Origin: G965227875 sp965227875
GTDB taxonomy: Bacteria > Pseudomonadota > Alphaproteobacteria > Rhizobiales > JAJFHC01
Assembly (NCBI GenBank): GCA_965227875.1
Contig: OZ245783.1
Span: 310,001 to 374,000 of the forward strand
DNA: 64,000 nt
Direction of reading: 5' to 3'
Shown: positions 19,465 through 28,491 of the stretch, one piece after another
Numbering within the stretch: position 1 is the first letter of the stretch
Layout of the letters: every line of letters starts with the position of its first letter
Made by a program: the position numbers and the translations under genes
The notes under the pieces: generated by a model
Seen by the model: only the letters and a program-made list of their open reading frames with translations
What the model was told of the DNA's origin: nothing
Databases searched by the model: none

Positions 19465-19932
19465 ATGGACGATCTGGACAAGATTGACCGCAACATCCTG
19501 CAGCAGGTGCAGCGTGACGGCCGGATCACGGTGACCGAACTCGCCGCCCGTGTCGGTCTTTCGAAGACTCCGTGCCAGGCCCGCCTCCGGAGACTGGAAC
19601 GTGACGGTTACATCCTGGGCTACGGGGCCTTCGTCGACCAGGCACGTCTGGGGGCCGGTCACATCGCCTTCGTGCAGGTGACCTTGAGCGACACGAGATC
19701 GGCTGCCCTCGACGCCTTCAATTCCGCCATCCTGAAAGTGCCGGAGGTGGAACAGTGCCATATGATGGCGGCGGGATTCGACTATCTCCTCAAGGTCCGG
19801 ACCGCGGACATGCCGGCCTACCGGCGCATCCTCGGCGAGGTCATTTCCGCCCTGCCGCATGTGGAGAACACAAGCACGTTCGCAGTCATGGAAAGCGTCA
19901 AGGACCTGGAACTTCGCGCGCGGGCACCTTAG
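19465..19932 (+). CDS. putR: Lrp/AsnC family regulator, probable proline-responsive activator of putA
   Basis: A 155-residue regulator with an N-terminal winged helix-turn-helix (DKIDRNILQQVQRDGRITV, then ELAARVGLSKTPCQARLRRL) and a C-terminal RAM ligand-binding domain ending in TSTFAVMESVKD. It is transcribed divergently from putA. In rhizobia and Agrobacterium, Lrp-type PutR activates putA in response to proline, and this arrangement with a PutA lacking its own repressor domain matches. The gene symbol rests on family plus context, not on a unique motif. Confidence 0.88.
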   Translation: MDDLDKIDRNILQQVQRDGRITVTELAARVGLSKTPCQARLRRLERDGYILGYGAFVDQARLGAGHIAFVQVTLSDTRSAALDAFNSAILKVPEVEQCHMMAAGFDYLLKVRTADMPAYRRILGEVISALPHVENTSTFAVMESVKDLELRARAP

Positions 19933-19980
19933 CCCGGCCTACTTTTCCGCAAGGCGGACTCGACCTATTGTGAGAACATC

Positions 19981-20433
19981 ATGCCGGTTGCAAGCACGCA
20001 CACGCCGATCGGCCGCCTCGGCGTGGTCGAGGAAGACGGCCACATCACCGCCCTGCACTGGCGCAGCACCGGCACGGACCGGTCGCCCCTGCTCGACGAG
20101 GCCACACGCCAGATAGACGCCTATTTCGACAAGAGACTGCGCCGTTTCGATCTGCCGCTCGCACCCGCGGGCGGCGCGTTCCAGAAGGACGTGTACAGGA
20201 TCATGAGCGCGATCCCCCTGGGCGAGACCATGACCTACGGCGAAATCGCCCGTGAACTCGGCACCTACGCCCAGCCGGTCGGCCAAGCCTGCGGTTCCAA
20301 CCCCATTCCGGTGATCATCCCCTGTCACAGGGTGCTGTCATCGACGGGACTAGGCGGGTTCTCCGGCATGGGCGGCGTCGAAACAAAGATCGCCCTTCTG
20401 AAACACGAAGACGCCTACCCGTTCCTGATCTGA
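19981..20433 (+). CDS. ogt: Methylated-DNA--[protein]-cysteine S-methyltransferase
   Basis: A 150-residue suicide DNA repair protein that removes alkyl groups from O6-alkylguanine onto its own cysteine. The active site IPCHRV places the acceptor at Cys115. The MTYGEIA segment and the NPIP hinge are the usual DNA-binding features, and the C-terminal helix FSGMGGVETKIALLKHE completes the domain. It lacks the Ada regulatory domain. The reading frame begins 48 bp after putR in the same direction. The tandem repeat array starts 36 bp after its stop. Confidence 0.92.
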   Translation: MPVASTHTPIGRLGVVEEDGHITALHWRSTGTDRSPLLDEATRQIDAYFDKRLRRFDLPLAPAGGAFQKDVYRIMSAIPLGETMTYGEIARELGTYAQPVGQACGSNPIPVIIPCHRVLSSTGLGGFSGMGGVETKIALLKHEDAYPFLI

Positions 20434-20469
20434 CCACCGTATCCCTCCCACCGGCGCACGCCGCTTTCC

Positions 20470-21505
20470 GAATTCCCTGCGAAAGCAGGGATCCAACCCG
20501 CCCTCACGGCATCCGCCCATGGGCCCCGGATCGGTGTCCGGGGCTTCGGAGCCAGACGGTGGACGTTACGGCCCCATAGGGGAGCACCGCGGGTCGCTTG
20601 CGGGATCACGCCTCGCGCCCTGCCCCCGAATTCCCTGCGAATGCAGGGATCCAGCCCACGCTCGCGGCATCCGCCCATGGACCCCGGATCGGTGTCCGGG
20701 GTTTCGGAGGTGGACGGTGAGCGTGGTGGCCACATAGGGGAGCATCGCGGGTCGCTCGCGGGATCACGCCTCGCGCCCTGCCCCCCGAATTCCCTGCGAA
20801 CGCAGGGATCCAGCGCGCGCTCGCGGCATCCGCCCATGGACCCCGGATCGGTGTCCGGGGCTTCGGAGCCAGACGGTGGGCGTGGTGGCCCCATAGGGGA
20901 GCACCGCGGGTCGCTTGCGGGATCACGCCTCGCGCCCTGCCCCCGAATTCCCTGCGAACGCAGGGATCCAGCCCGCGCTTGCGGCATCCGCCCATGGGCC
21001 CCGGATCGGTGTCCGGGGTTTCGGAGGTGGACGGTGAGCGTGGTGGCCCCATAGGGGAGCACCGCGGGTCGCTTGCGGGATCACGCCTCGCACCCTGCCC
21101 CCCGAATTCCCTGCGAAAGCAAGGATCCAGCCCGCGCTCGCGGCATCCGCCCATGGGCCCCGGATCATTGTCCGGGGTTTCGGAGGTGGACGGTGGGCGT
21201 TGCGGCCCCATAGGGGACCACCGCGGGTCGCTTGCGGGATCACGCCTCACGCCCTGCCCCCGAATTCCCTGCGAACGCAGGGATCCAGCCCGCGCCTGCC
21301 GCATCCGCCCATGGGCCCCGGATCGGTGTCCGGGGGTTCGGAGCCAGACAATGGGCATTGCGGACCCATAGCGGAGCACCACGGGTCGCTTGCGGGATCA
21401 CGCCCCGCGCCCTGCCCCGAATTCCCTGCAAACGCAGGGATCCAGCCCGCGCTCGCCACACCCACGCATGGCCCCCGGATCGGTGTCCCGGGTTTGGGAG
21501 CCAGA
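20470..21505. repeat. Tandem array of about 158-bp units (six full units plus a partial one)
   Basis: GAATTCCCTGC recurs at 20470, 20628, 20787, 20945, 21104, 21262 and 21419, giving a period of 157-159 bp. Units are highly similar but not identical. Each has two short palindromes: CCCTGCG-AA-CGCAGGG, and CCCCGGA-TCGGTG-TCCGGGG about 50 bp later. All units have the same orientation. The array fills the space between two convergent genes and has no coding potential I trust; open frames through it have repetitive arginine/proline-rich translations. It resembles intergenic palindromic repeat families that expand in tandem. It may act as a transcription barrier, which is inference. Confidence 0.93.
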
Positions 21506-21520
21506 TGACGTGCTCTTCGC

Positions 21521-22792
21521 CTATCGCTGGAAGGTGATCTCTTCACGCACACCGTCGAGGTCGACTTCCGCGACGACGGGTGCGGTGCGGCTGATGATCT
21601 TGCCGCGGCGGATGACGAAGAGGCGCGCGGGCCGGATACGGATCGCCTCGATCGGGTCTCTGGCCTGGAGAACGACCATGTCGGCGTTACACCCCGTCTC
21701 GAGCCCGTAGCCTTCCAGGTGCATGACCCGGGCGGAATTCATGGTCACCGCCCGAAACATGGCCTCCATCTGTTCGACGCCGGTCATGTGGCCGCTGTGC
21801 ACGGCCATGTGCGCCACCTCCAGCATGTCGTGGGTACCGAGGCTGTACCACGGGTCCATCACGCAATCATGGCCCATGGCGACATTGATGCCGTACTCTC
21901 CCATCTCCTTGATGCGGGTGAGCCCGCGCCGCTTCGGATAGGTGTCGTGACGCCCCTGAATCGTGGCGTTGATCAGCGGGTTGGGAATCGCGGTGACATC
22001 GGCTTCCGCCATCAGCGGCAGAAGTTTGCTGACGTAGTAGTTGTCCATCGAATGCATGGACGTAAGGTGAGAACCCGCAATCCTGCCCTGCAGGCCAAGC
22101 CGCCGGGCCTCGTAGACCAGCATCTCGATATGCCGGGACATCGGGTCGTCGGTTTCGTCGCAATGCATGTCCACGAGCAGGCCGCGACGCTCGGCGATCT
22201 CGCACAGCGCGGTGACGGATTGCGCACCTTCCGCCATCGTGCGCTCGAAATGCGGGATGCCGCCGACCACGTCGACGCCCTTGTCCAGCGCCCGCTCCAG
22301 ATTGATACCCGCAGTCGGGGAACGGTAGTAACCGTCCTGCGGAAACGCCACCAGCTGCAGGTCGATCCAGGGCGCGATTTCCTCCCGCACCTCGAGAAGG
22401 GCATCGACGGCGAGCAGCCGATCGTCGCAAATGTCGACATGGCTGCGAATGGCAAGCGTGCCCTTGGCGATGGACCACCTGGCGAGCTGGTGGGCGCGCT
22501 CCTTGATCGCCTCTACCGTGAGCAGGGGTTTCAGTTCACCCCACAGCGCGATGCCTTCGAGCAGGGTTCCGCTGCGGTTCATCCGCGGCAGCCCCAGGCT
22601 CAGGGTGGCGTCCATGTGGAAATGCGGATCCACGAATGGCGGTGTCACCAGACAGCCGTCGGCGTCCACGATCTCGCGCGCATCCCCCTGGATCGACGGC
22701 CCGACGTCCACGATCAGGTCGTCGCGCACGGCGATGTCGATGCCGGTTCTGCCGTCCGGCAGGTTGGCGTTTCGGATCAGCAGGTCAAGCAT
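21521..22792 (-). CDS. codA: Cytosine deaminase-like amidohydrolase
   Basis: A 423-residue metal-dependent deaminase of the amidohydrolase superfamily. Metal and catalytic residues are visible in order: HFHMD (His57, His59), MHCDETDD (His210, Glu213), His242 in AGSHLTSMH, and Asp309 in GHDCVMDPW. This matches cytosine deaminase (cytosine to uracil plus ammonia), although related enzymes act on isoguanine, creatinine or other ring amines. It lies 21 bp downstream of a BMP-type nucleoside importer on the same strand, inside a pyrimidine-catabolic region, which supports a nucleobase substrate. It ends at the edge of the tandem repeat array. Confidence 0.85.
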   Translation of the reverse strand: MLDLLIRNANLPDGRTGIDIAVRDDLIVDVGPSIQGDAREIVDADGCLVTPPFVDPHFHMDATLSLGLPRMNRSGTLLEGIALWGELKPLLTVEAIKERAHQLARWSIAKGTLAIRSHVDICDDRLLAVDALLEVREEIAPWIDLQLVAFPQDGYYRSPTAGINLERALDKGVDVVGGIPHFERTMAEGAQSVTALCEIAERRGLLVDMHCDETDDPMSRHIEMLVYEARRLGLQGRIAGSHLTSMHSMDNYYVSKLLPLMAEADVTAIPNPLINATIQGRHDTYPKRRGLTRIKEMGEYGINVAMGHDCVMDPWYSLGTHDMLEVAHMAVHSGHMTGVEQMEAMFRAVTMNSARVMHLEGYGLETGCNADMVVLQARDPIEAIRIRPARLFVIRRGKIISRTAPVVAEVDLDGVREEITFQR

Positions 22793-22813
22793 TCCGGTGG
22801 TTCCGTCCCGTGG

Positions 22814-23761
22814 TTAAACCCGTTCGCCGCGCCGGAAGGGCACGAGCAGCGCCTTCGGATAGCGCGCCCGCCGCGCCATGACGATCATCGCGAGAATGGA
22901 AAGCAGATAGGGCAGCATGAGGAAGAACTGGTAGGGAATGACAGCGCCCGCCAGTTGCTGCGCACGCACCTGCATCGCCTCGAGTCCCGCGAACAGCAGC
23001 GCGCCGATCAGCGCCTTCCCCGGTCTCCAGGACGCGAAGATGACGAGCGCGACGCAGATCCAGCCGCGCCCGTTGATCATGCCGAAATAGAACGCGTCGA
23101 ACCAGGACATGGTGATGAACGCGCCGCCCACCGCCATGAAAGCGCTGCCGACCATCACCGCGCCCGTGCGCACCGCCAGCACATCGATCCCCTGCGCCTC
23201 GACCGCCACCGGGTTCTCGCCCGCCATGCGGACCGCGAGCCCGACCGGCGTGCGGTACAGCACGTACCACACCAGTGGCACGCAGATAAGCGCCAGGTAG
23301 GTGAGCGGCGACTGCGTGAAAAGCGCTTCGCCCACCAGCGGAATATCCGAGAGCCAGGGAATGGCGACGGCCTTGAAGGGTTCGATCTTGGGCGGCGTCG
23401 TCGCCGATGGCAGGAGCATCCTGTAGACGTAGTAGCTCAGCGAGGAGGCAAACAGCGTGATCCCAATTCCGGTGACGTGCTGCGACAGGCCGAGATAGAC
23501 CGTGAAACTGGCGTGCAGCAATCCGAAGAGCGCGCCGACGAAAGCGGCGAACATGACGCCGGTGGCAAGGTCTCCGCCCTGGTAGACCCACATCCAGCCG
23601 GCCATGGCGCCGACCGTCATGATCCCTTCGATGCCGAGATTGAGGACGCCGGCCCGTTCACAGATGAGCTCCCCGAGCGTACCGAAGATCAGCGGACTGA
23701 CGATCCGTATCGTCGCCGCCCAGAAGCCGGCGGTGAGCAGGATATCGAGGATGTCGCTCAT
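22814..23761 (-). CDS. ABC transporter permease, BMP-type nucleoside importer, subunit 2
   Basis: A 315-residue multi-pass inner-membrane permease of the branched-chain-like class used with BMP-family binding proteins (BmpD/YufQ/NupQ type). The GELICERAGVLNLGIEGIM segment near residue 30 is characteristic of this permease group, and ENPVAVEAQGIDV forms the ATPase-contact loop. I chose the ATG overlapping the stop of the preceding permease gene (ATGA) over an upstream in-frame start within that gene. It forms the heterodimeric channel with the preceding gene product. Confidence 0.93.
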   Translation of the reverse strand: MSDILDILLTAGFWAATIRIVSPLIFGTLGELICERAGVLNLGIEGIMTVGAMAGWMWVYQGGDLATGVMFAAFVGALFGLLHASFTVYLGLSQHVTGIGITLFASSLSYYVYRMLLPSATTPPKIEPFKAVAIPWLSDIPLVGEALFTQSPLTYLALICVPLVWYVLYRTPVGLAVRMAGENPVAVEAQGIDVLAVRTGAVMVGSAFMAVGGAFITMSWFDAFYFGMINGRGWICVALVIFASWRPGKALIGALLFAGLEAMQVRAQQLAGAVIPYQFFLMLPYLLSILAMIVMARRARYPKALLVPFRRGERV

Positions 23762-24810
23762 TTCGACCACCTGATCCGGAAGCGGGTGAGCATGACCGCG
23801 ACGAGAATGGAGAGCACGGAAACGCCGACAAGCACATCGGCGATGTAGGTCGGGATGTTGACGGCGCGGCTCATGGCGTCCGCCCCCACATAGACGGCCG
23901 AGAGGAACAGCGCCGACGGGATCACGGCGAGCGGATGAAGCTGAGCCAGCATGGCCACCGCGATGCCCGTGTAACCGAACCCGGGCGAGAGATCGAGTGT
24001 CAGGTACCCCTTGAGGCCGGCCACCTCGCTCACCCCGGCGAGACCGGCAAGACCGCCGCTGATCATGGCCGTGCGGATCACCGTGGCATTGACGGGAATG
24101 CCGGCGAACCGTGCGGCGGTCGCGTTGTGGCCAACCGCCTTGATCTCGTAGCCCCAGGTGGTGAAGCGGAGCAGCGCCCACACGCACACAGCCGCGATGA
24201 CGCCGAACACCAGTCCGGCGTGCAGACGCCCACGGTCGAGAAGCTTGGGAAAGACGCCCTCATCTATGATGGGCGAGGCCTGCGGCCATCCCAACGCCAT
24301 GGGGTCTTTCCAGGGGCCCTCGATCAGGTAGCCGACAAGCAGCAGGATGACGAAATTGAGAAGCAGCGTCGTCACCACCTCGTCCACCTTGAGATGGGTC
24401 TTGAGCAGCACCGGCACGATGAGGATGGCGCCGCCCGCCAGCGCACCCACGATCATGAGCATCGGGATCATGACGGGCGCCGGGAGGGTGATGAGCCCGG
24501 CCCCGAAAAAGGTCGCCGCCAAGGCGCCGCAGTAGAGCTGCCCTTCCGCGCCGATATTGTAGAACTTCGCGCGAAAGGCGATGGCGGCGGCGAGGCCGGT
24601 GAAGATGAGCGGGATGGACCGGGTCAGGGTCTCGGTGATCGCGAAACGCGAACCGAACGCGCCCTTGAAGAGCAGACCGTAGGCCTCGAGCACCGGGGTG
24701 CCCGCCCAGAGGATGAGCACCGAGCACAGAAGGAGAGAGGCGGCGATCGCCCCGACCGGTGCAAGGCCGGCCCGCCAGACCGTGATGCGTTCGCGCGGTT
24801 CAATCTGCAT
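23758..24810 (-). CDS. ABC transporter permease, BMP-type nucleoside importer, subunit 1
   Basis: A 350-residue membrane protein with about ten hydrophobic segments. AKFYNIGAEGQLYCGALA near residue 85 is the signature shared by BMP-system permeases, and the coupling loop lies near GHNATAARFAGI. It overlaps both neighbours: its ATG lies within the 3' end of the ATPase gene and its stop lies within the ATG of the second permease. Such tight packing indicates one transcript and a stoichiometric complex. Confidence 0.93.
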   Translation of the reverse strand: MQIEPRERITVWRAGLAPVGAIAASLLLCSVLILWAGTPVLEAYGLLFKGAFGSRFAITETLTRSIPLIFTGLAAAIAFRAKFYNIGAEGQLYCGALAATFFGAGLITLPAPVMIPMLMIVGALAGGAILIVPVLLKTHLKVDEVVTTLLLNFVILLLVGYLIEGPWKDPMALGWPQASPIIDEGVFPKLLDRGRLHAGLVFGVIAAVCVWALLRFTTWGYEIKAVGHNATAARFAGIPVNATVIRTAMISGGLAGLAGVSEVAGLKGYLTLDLSPGFGYTGIAVAMLAQLHPLAVIPSALFLSAVYVGADAMSRAVNIPTYIADVLVGVSVLSILVAVMLTRFRIRWSK

Positions 24811-26338
24811 GGGCCGACGCCTCGCCTTGGGGACCCGACGCCTGCCCGGCCATCATCAGTCCGATCTGCGCCACGGTGCGTGCGCCCGCATCGAACGTCT
24901 CGCTCAGCCGGCCATGATGGATGACGGCGATCCGGTCGCACAGACCCAGAAGTTCATCGAGATCCTCGGATACGAGCAGGATGCCCGCACCGTCGCGTCT
25001 CGCCTCCAGCAGCCTTGTCTGCACGTAGGCGATGGCGCCTTCATCGAGACCCCGCACCGGCTGGTTGGCGAGAATGAACTTGGGCCCCGGAGACAGGGCA
25101 CGCGCCAGAATGAGCTTCTGCATGTTGCCCCCGGACAGCAGCTTGGTCTCCGCTTCGGGACCTTCGCACCGCACGTCGAATTCCGAGATCAGCGAGCGCG
25201 CCCGGTCGATCGCGTCCTTCTTGCGGATAAAGATGCCACCGCTGGATACTTGAGGCGATTTCAGGTCTTCGCTGATGAGGTTTTCCCAGACCTGCATCTC
25301 GCCCACGACACCCGACGCATGACGGTCTTCGGGAATGCGGCCGACGCCCCGGCGCACCATGTCACGCGGAGACATCGACCTCAGCGGCTCGCCGAACAGC
25401 TCGAATGTACCGGAATCGGGACGCGTCAGGCCGGACAGAAGGTCCGCCAGGGCCCGTTGCCCGTTGCCGGCGACGCCCGCGATGCCGACGATTTCGTGGG
25501 CCCGGACCTCGAGACTGACGCCGTCGAGCAAGGCGACACTCCCCTCGCCCGCGACCGTCACCCCGTCAAGGCGCAGCACCGGCGCGCCGGCCTCCAGGTC
25601 CGCGGGCTTGGGCCGGGTCACCTTGTGCCCGACCATGAGTTCCGCGAGGCTCTCCTTGTCCGCATCGGCCGTCTCGACGGTGCCGACGATCGCGCCGCGC
25701 CTGAGGACGGCGACACGGTCGCTCACGGCGAGGATCTCGTGAAGCTTGTGGGAGATGAAGATGATGGCGAGCCCTTTTTCCGTGAGGCTCTTGAGCGTGG
25801 CGAAAAGGCTTTCGCTCTCCTGCGGCGTCAGCACGGCTGTGGGTTCGTCGAGGATGAGGATCCGCGCGTCGCGGTAGAGCGCCTTGAGAATCTCGACCCG
25901 CTGCCGCTCGCCGACGGAAAGATCGCCCACCATTGCGTCGGGATTCACGGCAAGGCCGAATTCCGACGCCATTCTGGAGATTTTCTCGCGGGCGGCCCGG
26001 CGGCCCTGCTTCCACGACCACAGGCTCTCCGTCCCGAGGATTATGTTATCGAGCACGGTGAGATTGTCGGCGAGGGTGAAATGCTGATGCACCATGCCGA
26101 CACCGGCCGAGATCGCGGCCTCGGTGGACCCCGGCGGGAGGGCCTCTCCGTCGACGAGGATTTCACCCTCGTCGGCAACGTAGTGGCCGAAGAGAATGTT
26201 CATCAGCGTGGTCTTGCCCGCGCCGTTTTCCCCGAGCAGGGCCAGTACCTCGCCCCTGGCCAATGACAGCGAGATGCCGTCATTGGCCACGAGCGTTCCA
26301 AACCGCTTCGTGACGTTGCGCAGTTCGAGTACGGACAT
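24800..26338 (-). CDS. ABC transporter ATP-binding protein with two ATPase domains, BMP-type nucleoside importer
   Basis: A 512-residue protein holding two ATPase domains in tandem, as in sugar and nucleoside importers (YufO/NupO type). The first has Walker A GENGAGKTT, signature LSVGERQR and Walker B ILILDEPTAVLTP. The second has a degenerate Walker A (AGVAGNGQRAL), the LLSGGNMQK signature and FILANQPVRGLD. Such asymmetry is normal for the family. It is followed by the two overlapping permease genes and preceded by the BMP-family binding protein gene, which completes a four-gene importer. Confidence 0.95.
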   Translation of the reverse strand: MSVLELRNVTKRFGTLVANDGISLSLARGEVLALLGENGAGKTTLMNILFGHYVADEGEILVDGEALPPGSTEAAISAGVGMVHQHFTLADNLTVLDNIILGTESLWSWKQGRRAAREKISRMASEFGLAVNPDAMVGDLSVGERQRVEILKALYRDARILILDEPTAVLTPQESESLFATLKSLTEKGLAIIFISHKLHEILAVSDRVAVLRRGAIVGTVETADADKESLAELMVGHKVTRPKPADLEAGAPVLRLDGVTVAGEGSVALLDGVSLEVRAHEIVGIAGVAGNGQRALADLLSGLTRPDSGTFELFGEPLRSMSPRDMVRRGVGRIPEDRHASGVVGEMQVWENLISEDLKSPQVSSGGIFIRKKDAIDRARSLISEFDVRCEGPEAETKLLSGGNMQKLILARALSPGPKFILANQPVRGLDEGAIAYVQTRLLEARRDGAGILLVSEDLDELLGLCDRIAVIHHGRLSETFDAGARTVAQIGLMMAGQASGPQGEASAHAD

Positions 26339-26371
26339 GTGCCGGCCCTGCCCGGGATTATCGCCAGGAAA

Positions 26372-27379
26372 TCAGAAGCTGGACTTCGGCTCCTCGTCGT
26401 TGATTTCCACCGTGAACTTGCCCGCGAGGATGTCGGCCTCGATCTGTTTCACCTTGGCCTTGATCTCGGGATCGATCTTGTCCTCGAACTCGTAGTACGG
26501 CGCGAGGCTTGCCCCGCCCTTCTGCATCATCGTCCATTCCTTGTAGTTCTCGGCCTTGAACTCGCCGGCCTTGACCAGCTTGATGGCGTGATTGATGGCG
26601 TTGGTCATGTCCCACAGGGCCGACGTCACGACGACATCCGTGCCGTTCTCTTCCTTGTTCATGTCGTTGACGTTGCCGAAGGCCACGATGCCCTTCTCGC
26701 GCGCGGCGTCGACCACGCCGGCCCGCTCGGCATAGAGCACGTCGACACCGGACTCGATCTGCGCGAAGGCCGCTTCCTTGGCTTTCGGCGGATCGTACCA
26801 GGACCCGATGAACGTCACCTTGTACTGGATCTCGGGATCGACCGAGCGTGCCCCGTTGATGAACGCGTGGAACAGCCGGTTCACCTCGCCGATCGGATAA
26901 CCGCCGACCATGCCGATCTTCTTCGACTTGGTCATGGAGCCGGCGATGATGCCCATGAGGTAGCAGGGTTCATGGATGTAGTTGTCGAAGACCGCGAAGT
27001 TCGACCCGTGCGGCTCGAACGGATCGCCCATGAGAAACGCCACGTCCTTGTATTCGTCGGCGACCTTGCGGGCTTCCCGGCTGATCCCGAACGCTTCGCC
27101 GACGATGAGCTTGACGCCGCTCTCGGCATACTCGCGGAGCACCCGGATGTAGTCCGTGTTGGCCACCTTCTCGGAAAACACGTACTCGATTTCCCCTGCG
27201 TCCTGGGCCTTGACCAGCGCCTGGTGAAGACGCGCGTCCCACTTCTGCTGGATCGGCTGCGTGTAGATGCCGGCGACCTTGATCTTGTCGGCGAAGGCTG
27301 GCGTCACGCCCATTGCCATCGTCCCGAGACCGGCGCCGATGAGCGCGGTTGCTGACCGCCTCGTAATCCTGTGTGTCAT
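26372..27379 (-). CDS. BMP family ABC transporter substrate-binding protein (nucleoside/purine-pyrimidine type)
   Basis: A periplasmic binding protein of 335 residues. The N-terminus has twin arginines (THRITRRSATALIGAG), a hydrophobic stretch and a cleavage site near AFADK, so export by Tat or Sec is possible. The BMP-family body shows VAGIYTQPIQQKWDARLHQA, VFSEKVANTDYI and MVGGYPIGEVNR. BMP (Med/PnrA-like) proteins bind nucleosides or nucleobases. I chose the ATG preceded by AGGGGA at 6 nt; another in-frame ATG lies six codons upstream. It starts the importer that ends with the cytosine-deaminase-like gene. Confidence 0.92.
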   Translation of the reverse strand: MTHRITRRSATALIGAGLGTMAMGVTPAFADKIKVAGIYTQPIQQKWDARLHQALVKAQDAGEIEYVFSEKVANTDYIRVLREYAESGVKLIVGEAFGISREARKVADEYKDVAFLMGDPFEPHGSNFAVFDNYIHEPCYLMGIIAGSMTKSKKIGMVGGYPIGEVNRLFHAFINGARSVDPEIQYKVTFIGSWYDPPKAKEAAFAQIESGVDVLYAERAGVVDAAREKGIVAFGNVNDMNKEENGTDVVVTSALWDMTNAINHAIKLVKAGEFKAENYKEWTMMQKGGASLAPYYEFEDKIDPEIKAKVKQIEADILAGKFTVEINDEEPKSSF

Positions 27380-27408
27380 TTGAAGTCCCCTTGTCATGAT
27401 TGGTTGGC

Positions 27409-27438
27409 CCGCACGCCCCCGGCAGTGGAGGCGTGCGG
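27409..27438 (-). promoter_or_regulatory. Inverted repeat between the two ABC transporter gene groups
   Basis: CCGCACGCC at 27409-27417 pairs with GGCGTGCGG at 27430-27438 around a 12-nt loop. It lies in the 95-bp gap between the NMT1-type binding-protein gene and the BMP-type binding-protein gene, both read leftward. There is no U-tract in that direction, so it looks more like an attenuating or message-end hairpin than a full terminator. Confidence 0.45.
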
Positions 27439-27474
27439 CATTTTCGTAATGCGGTTTGCGGACCGGAACGGCGC

Positions 27475-28461
27475 TCAGAGCGCCTTGTCGGTCACCGCGT
27501 GCGTCCACGCCCCTTCCGGCTTCTTCGTGATGACCGGATCGGAGCCGCCCTTGAGCAGCGTTTCCACCGTACGTTCGTAATCCGCCGGATCGAGAGCGCC
27601 GTTCGAGCCTGCGGTAAGCTTCGCGATTTCACCCATCATGCGCTTCTGGTGCTTTTCGGTCTGGGCGCCGGTCGCGTCGTTCTCGAGCACGATTTCCGCG
27701 GCTTCGTCCGGGTTCTTTTCAGCCCATTTCCAGCCCTTCATGGAGGCGCGCACGAACCGAACCATCTTGTCGACGAAGGCTTCGTCCTTGAGGTTTTCCT
27801 CGAGCACGTAAAGACCGTCCTCAAGCGTCGCCACGCCCTGGTCCTGGTACTTGAAGACGACCAGTTCGTCTTCCGTGATCCCCGCGTCGATGACCTGCCA
27901 GTACTCGTTGTAGGTCATGGTGGAGATGCAGTCCGCCTGCTTCTGCAGGAGGGGGTCGACGTTGAAGCCCTGCTTCAGGACGGTCACCCCGTCATCGCCG
28001 CCATTGGTCGGGACGCCCAGATGCGACATCCAGGACAGGAACGGGTACTCGTTCCCGAAGAACCATACGCCAAGCGTCTTGCCCTTGAAGTCGTCCGGCG
28101 ACGTGATGCCGGTTTCCTTGCGGCAGGTCAGCATCATGCCGGAGGTCTTGAACGGCTGGGCGATGTTGACCAGCGGCACGCCTTTCTCCCGAGAGGCCAG
28201 TGCGGACGGCATCCAGTCGATGATCACGTCGGCCCCGCCCCCGGCGATGACCTGCGGCGGCGCGATGTCCGGACCGCCCGGCTTGATCTCGACGTCGAGG
28301 TTCTCTTCCTCGTAGAACCCCTTTTCCGCTGCAACGTAGTAACCGGCGAACTGCGCCTGGGTAACCCATTTGAGCTGCAGCGTGACCTTGTCTGCGGCAA
28401 TTGCCTGCGTGCTCAGGAGGGCCATAGCCCCGGACAGTGCGGCAATCAGCGATTTTCTCAT
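27475..28461 (-). CDS. NMT1/THI5-type ABC transporter substrate-binding protein, probable pyrimidine importer
   Basis: A 328-residue periplasmic protein with a signal peptide ending near TQAIAADK. The mature part begins VTLQLKWVTQAQFAGYYVA, followed by GFYEEENLDVEI, which is the hallmark of NMT1/THI5-like proteins binding thiamine pyrimidine precursors and other heterocycles. ATG was chosen with GGGAG upstream. It follows two SsuC-type permease genes, and in pyrimidine-catabolic clusters of alphaproteobacteria such transporters are annotated as pyrimidine importers. Ligand assignment here is by context. Confidence 0.88.
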   Translation of the reverse strand: MRKSLIAALSGAMALLSTQAIAADKVTLQLKWVTQAQFAGYYVAAEKGFYEEENLDVEIKPGGPDIAPPQVIAGGGADVIIDWMPSALASREKGVPLVNIAQPFKTSGMMLTCRKETGITSPDDFKGKTLGVWFFGNEYPFLSWMSHLGVPTNGGDDGVTVLKQGFNVDPLLQKQADCISTMTYNEYWQVIDAGITEDELVVFKYQDQGVATLEDGLYVLEENLKDEAFVDKMVRFVRASMKGWKWAEKNPDEAAEIVLENDATGAQTEKHQKRMMGEIAKLTAGSNGALDPADYERTVETLLKGGSDPVITKKPEGAWTHAVTDKAL

Positions 28462-28491
28462 ATCCCTACTCCCTGTAGTGCGCACCGACGG

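Noticed and set aside
20470..21505. Possible CRISPR array
   Set aside because: Units are 158 bp and similar along their full length. There are no short repeats with unique spacers and no cas genes nearby.
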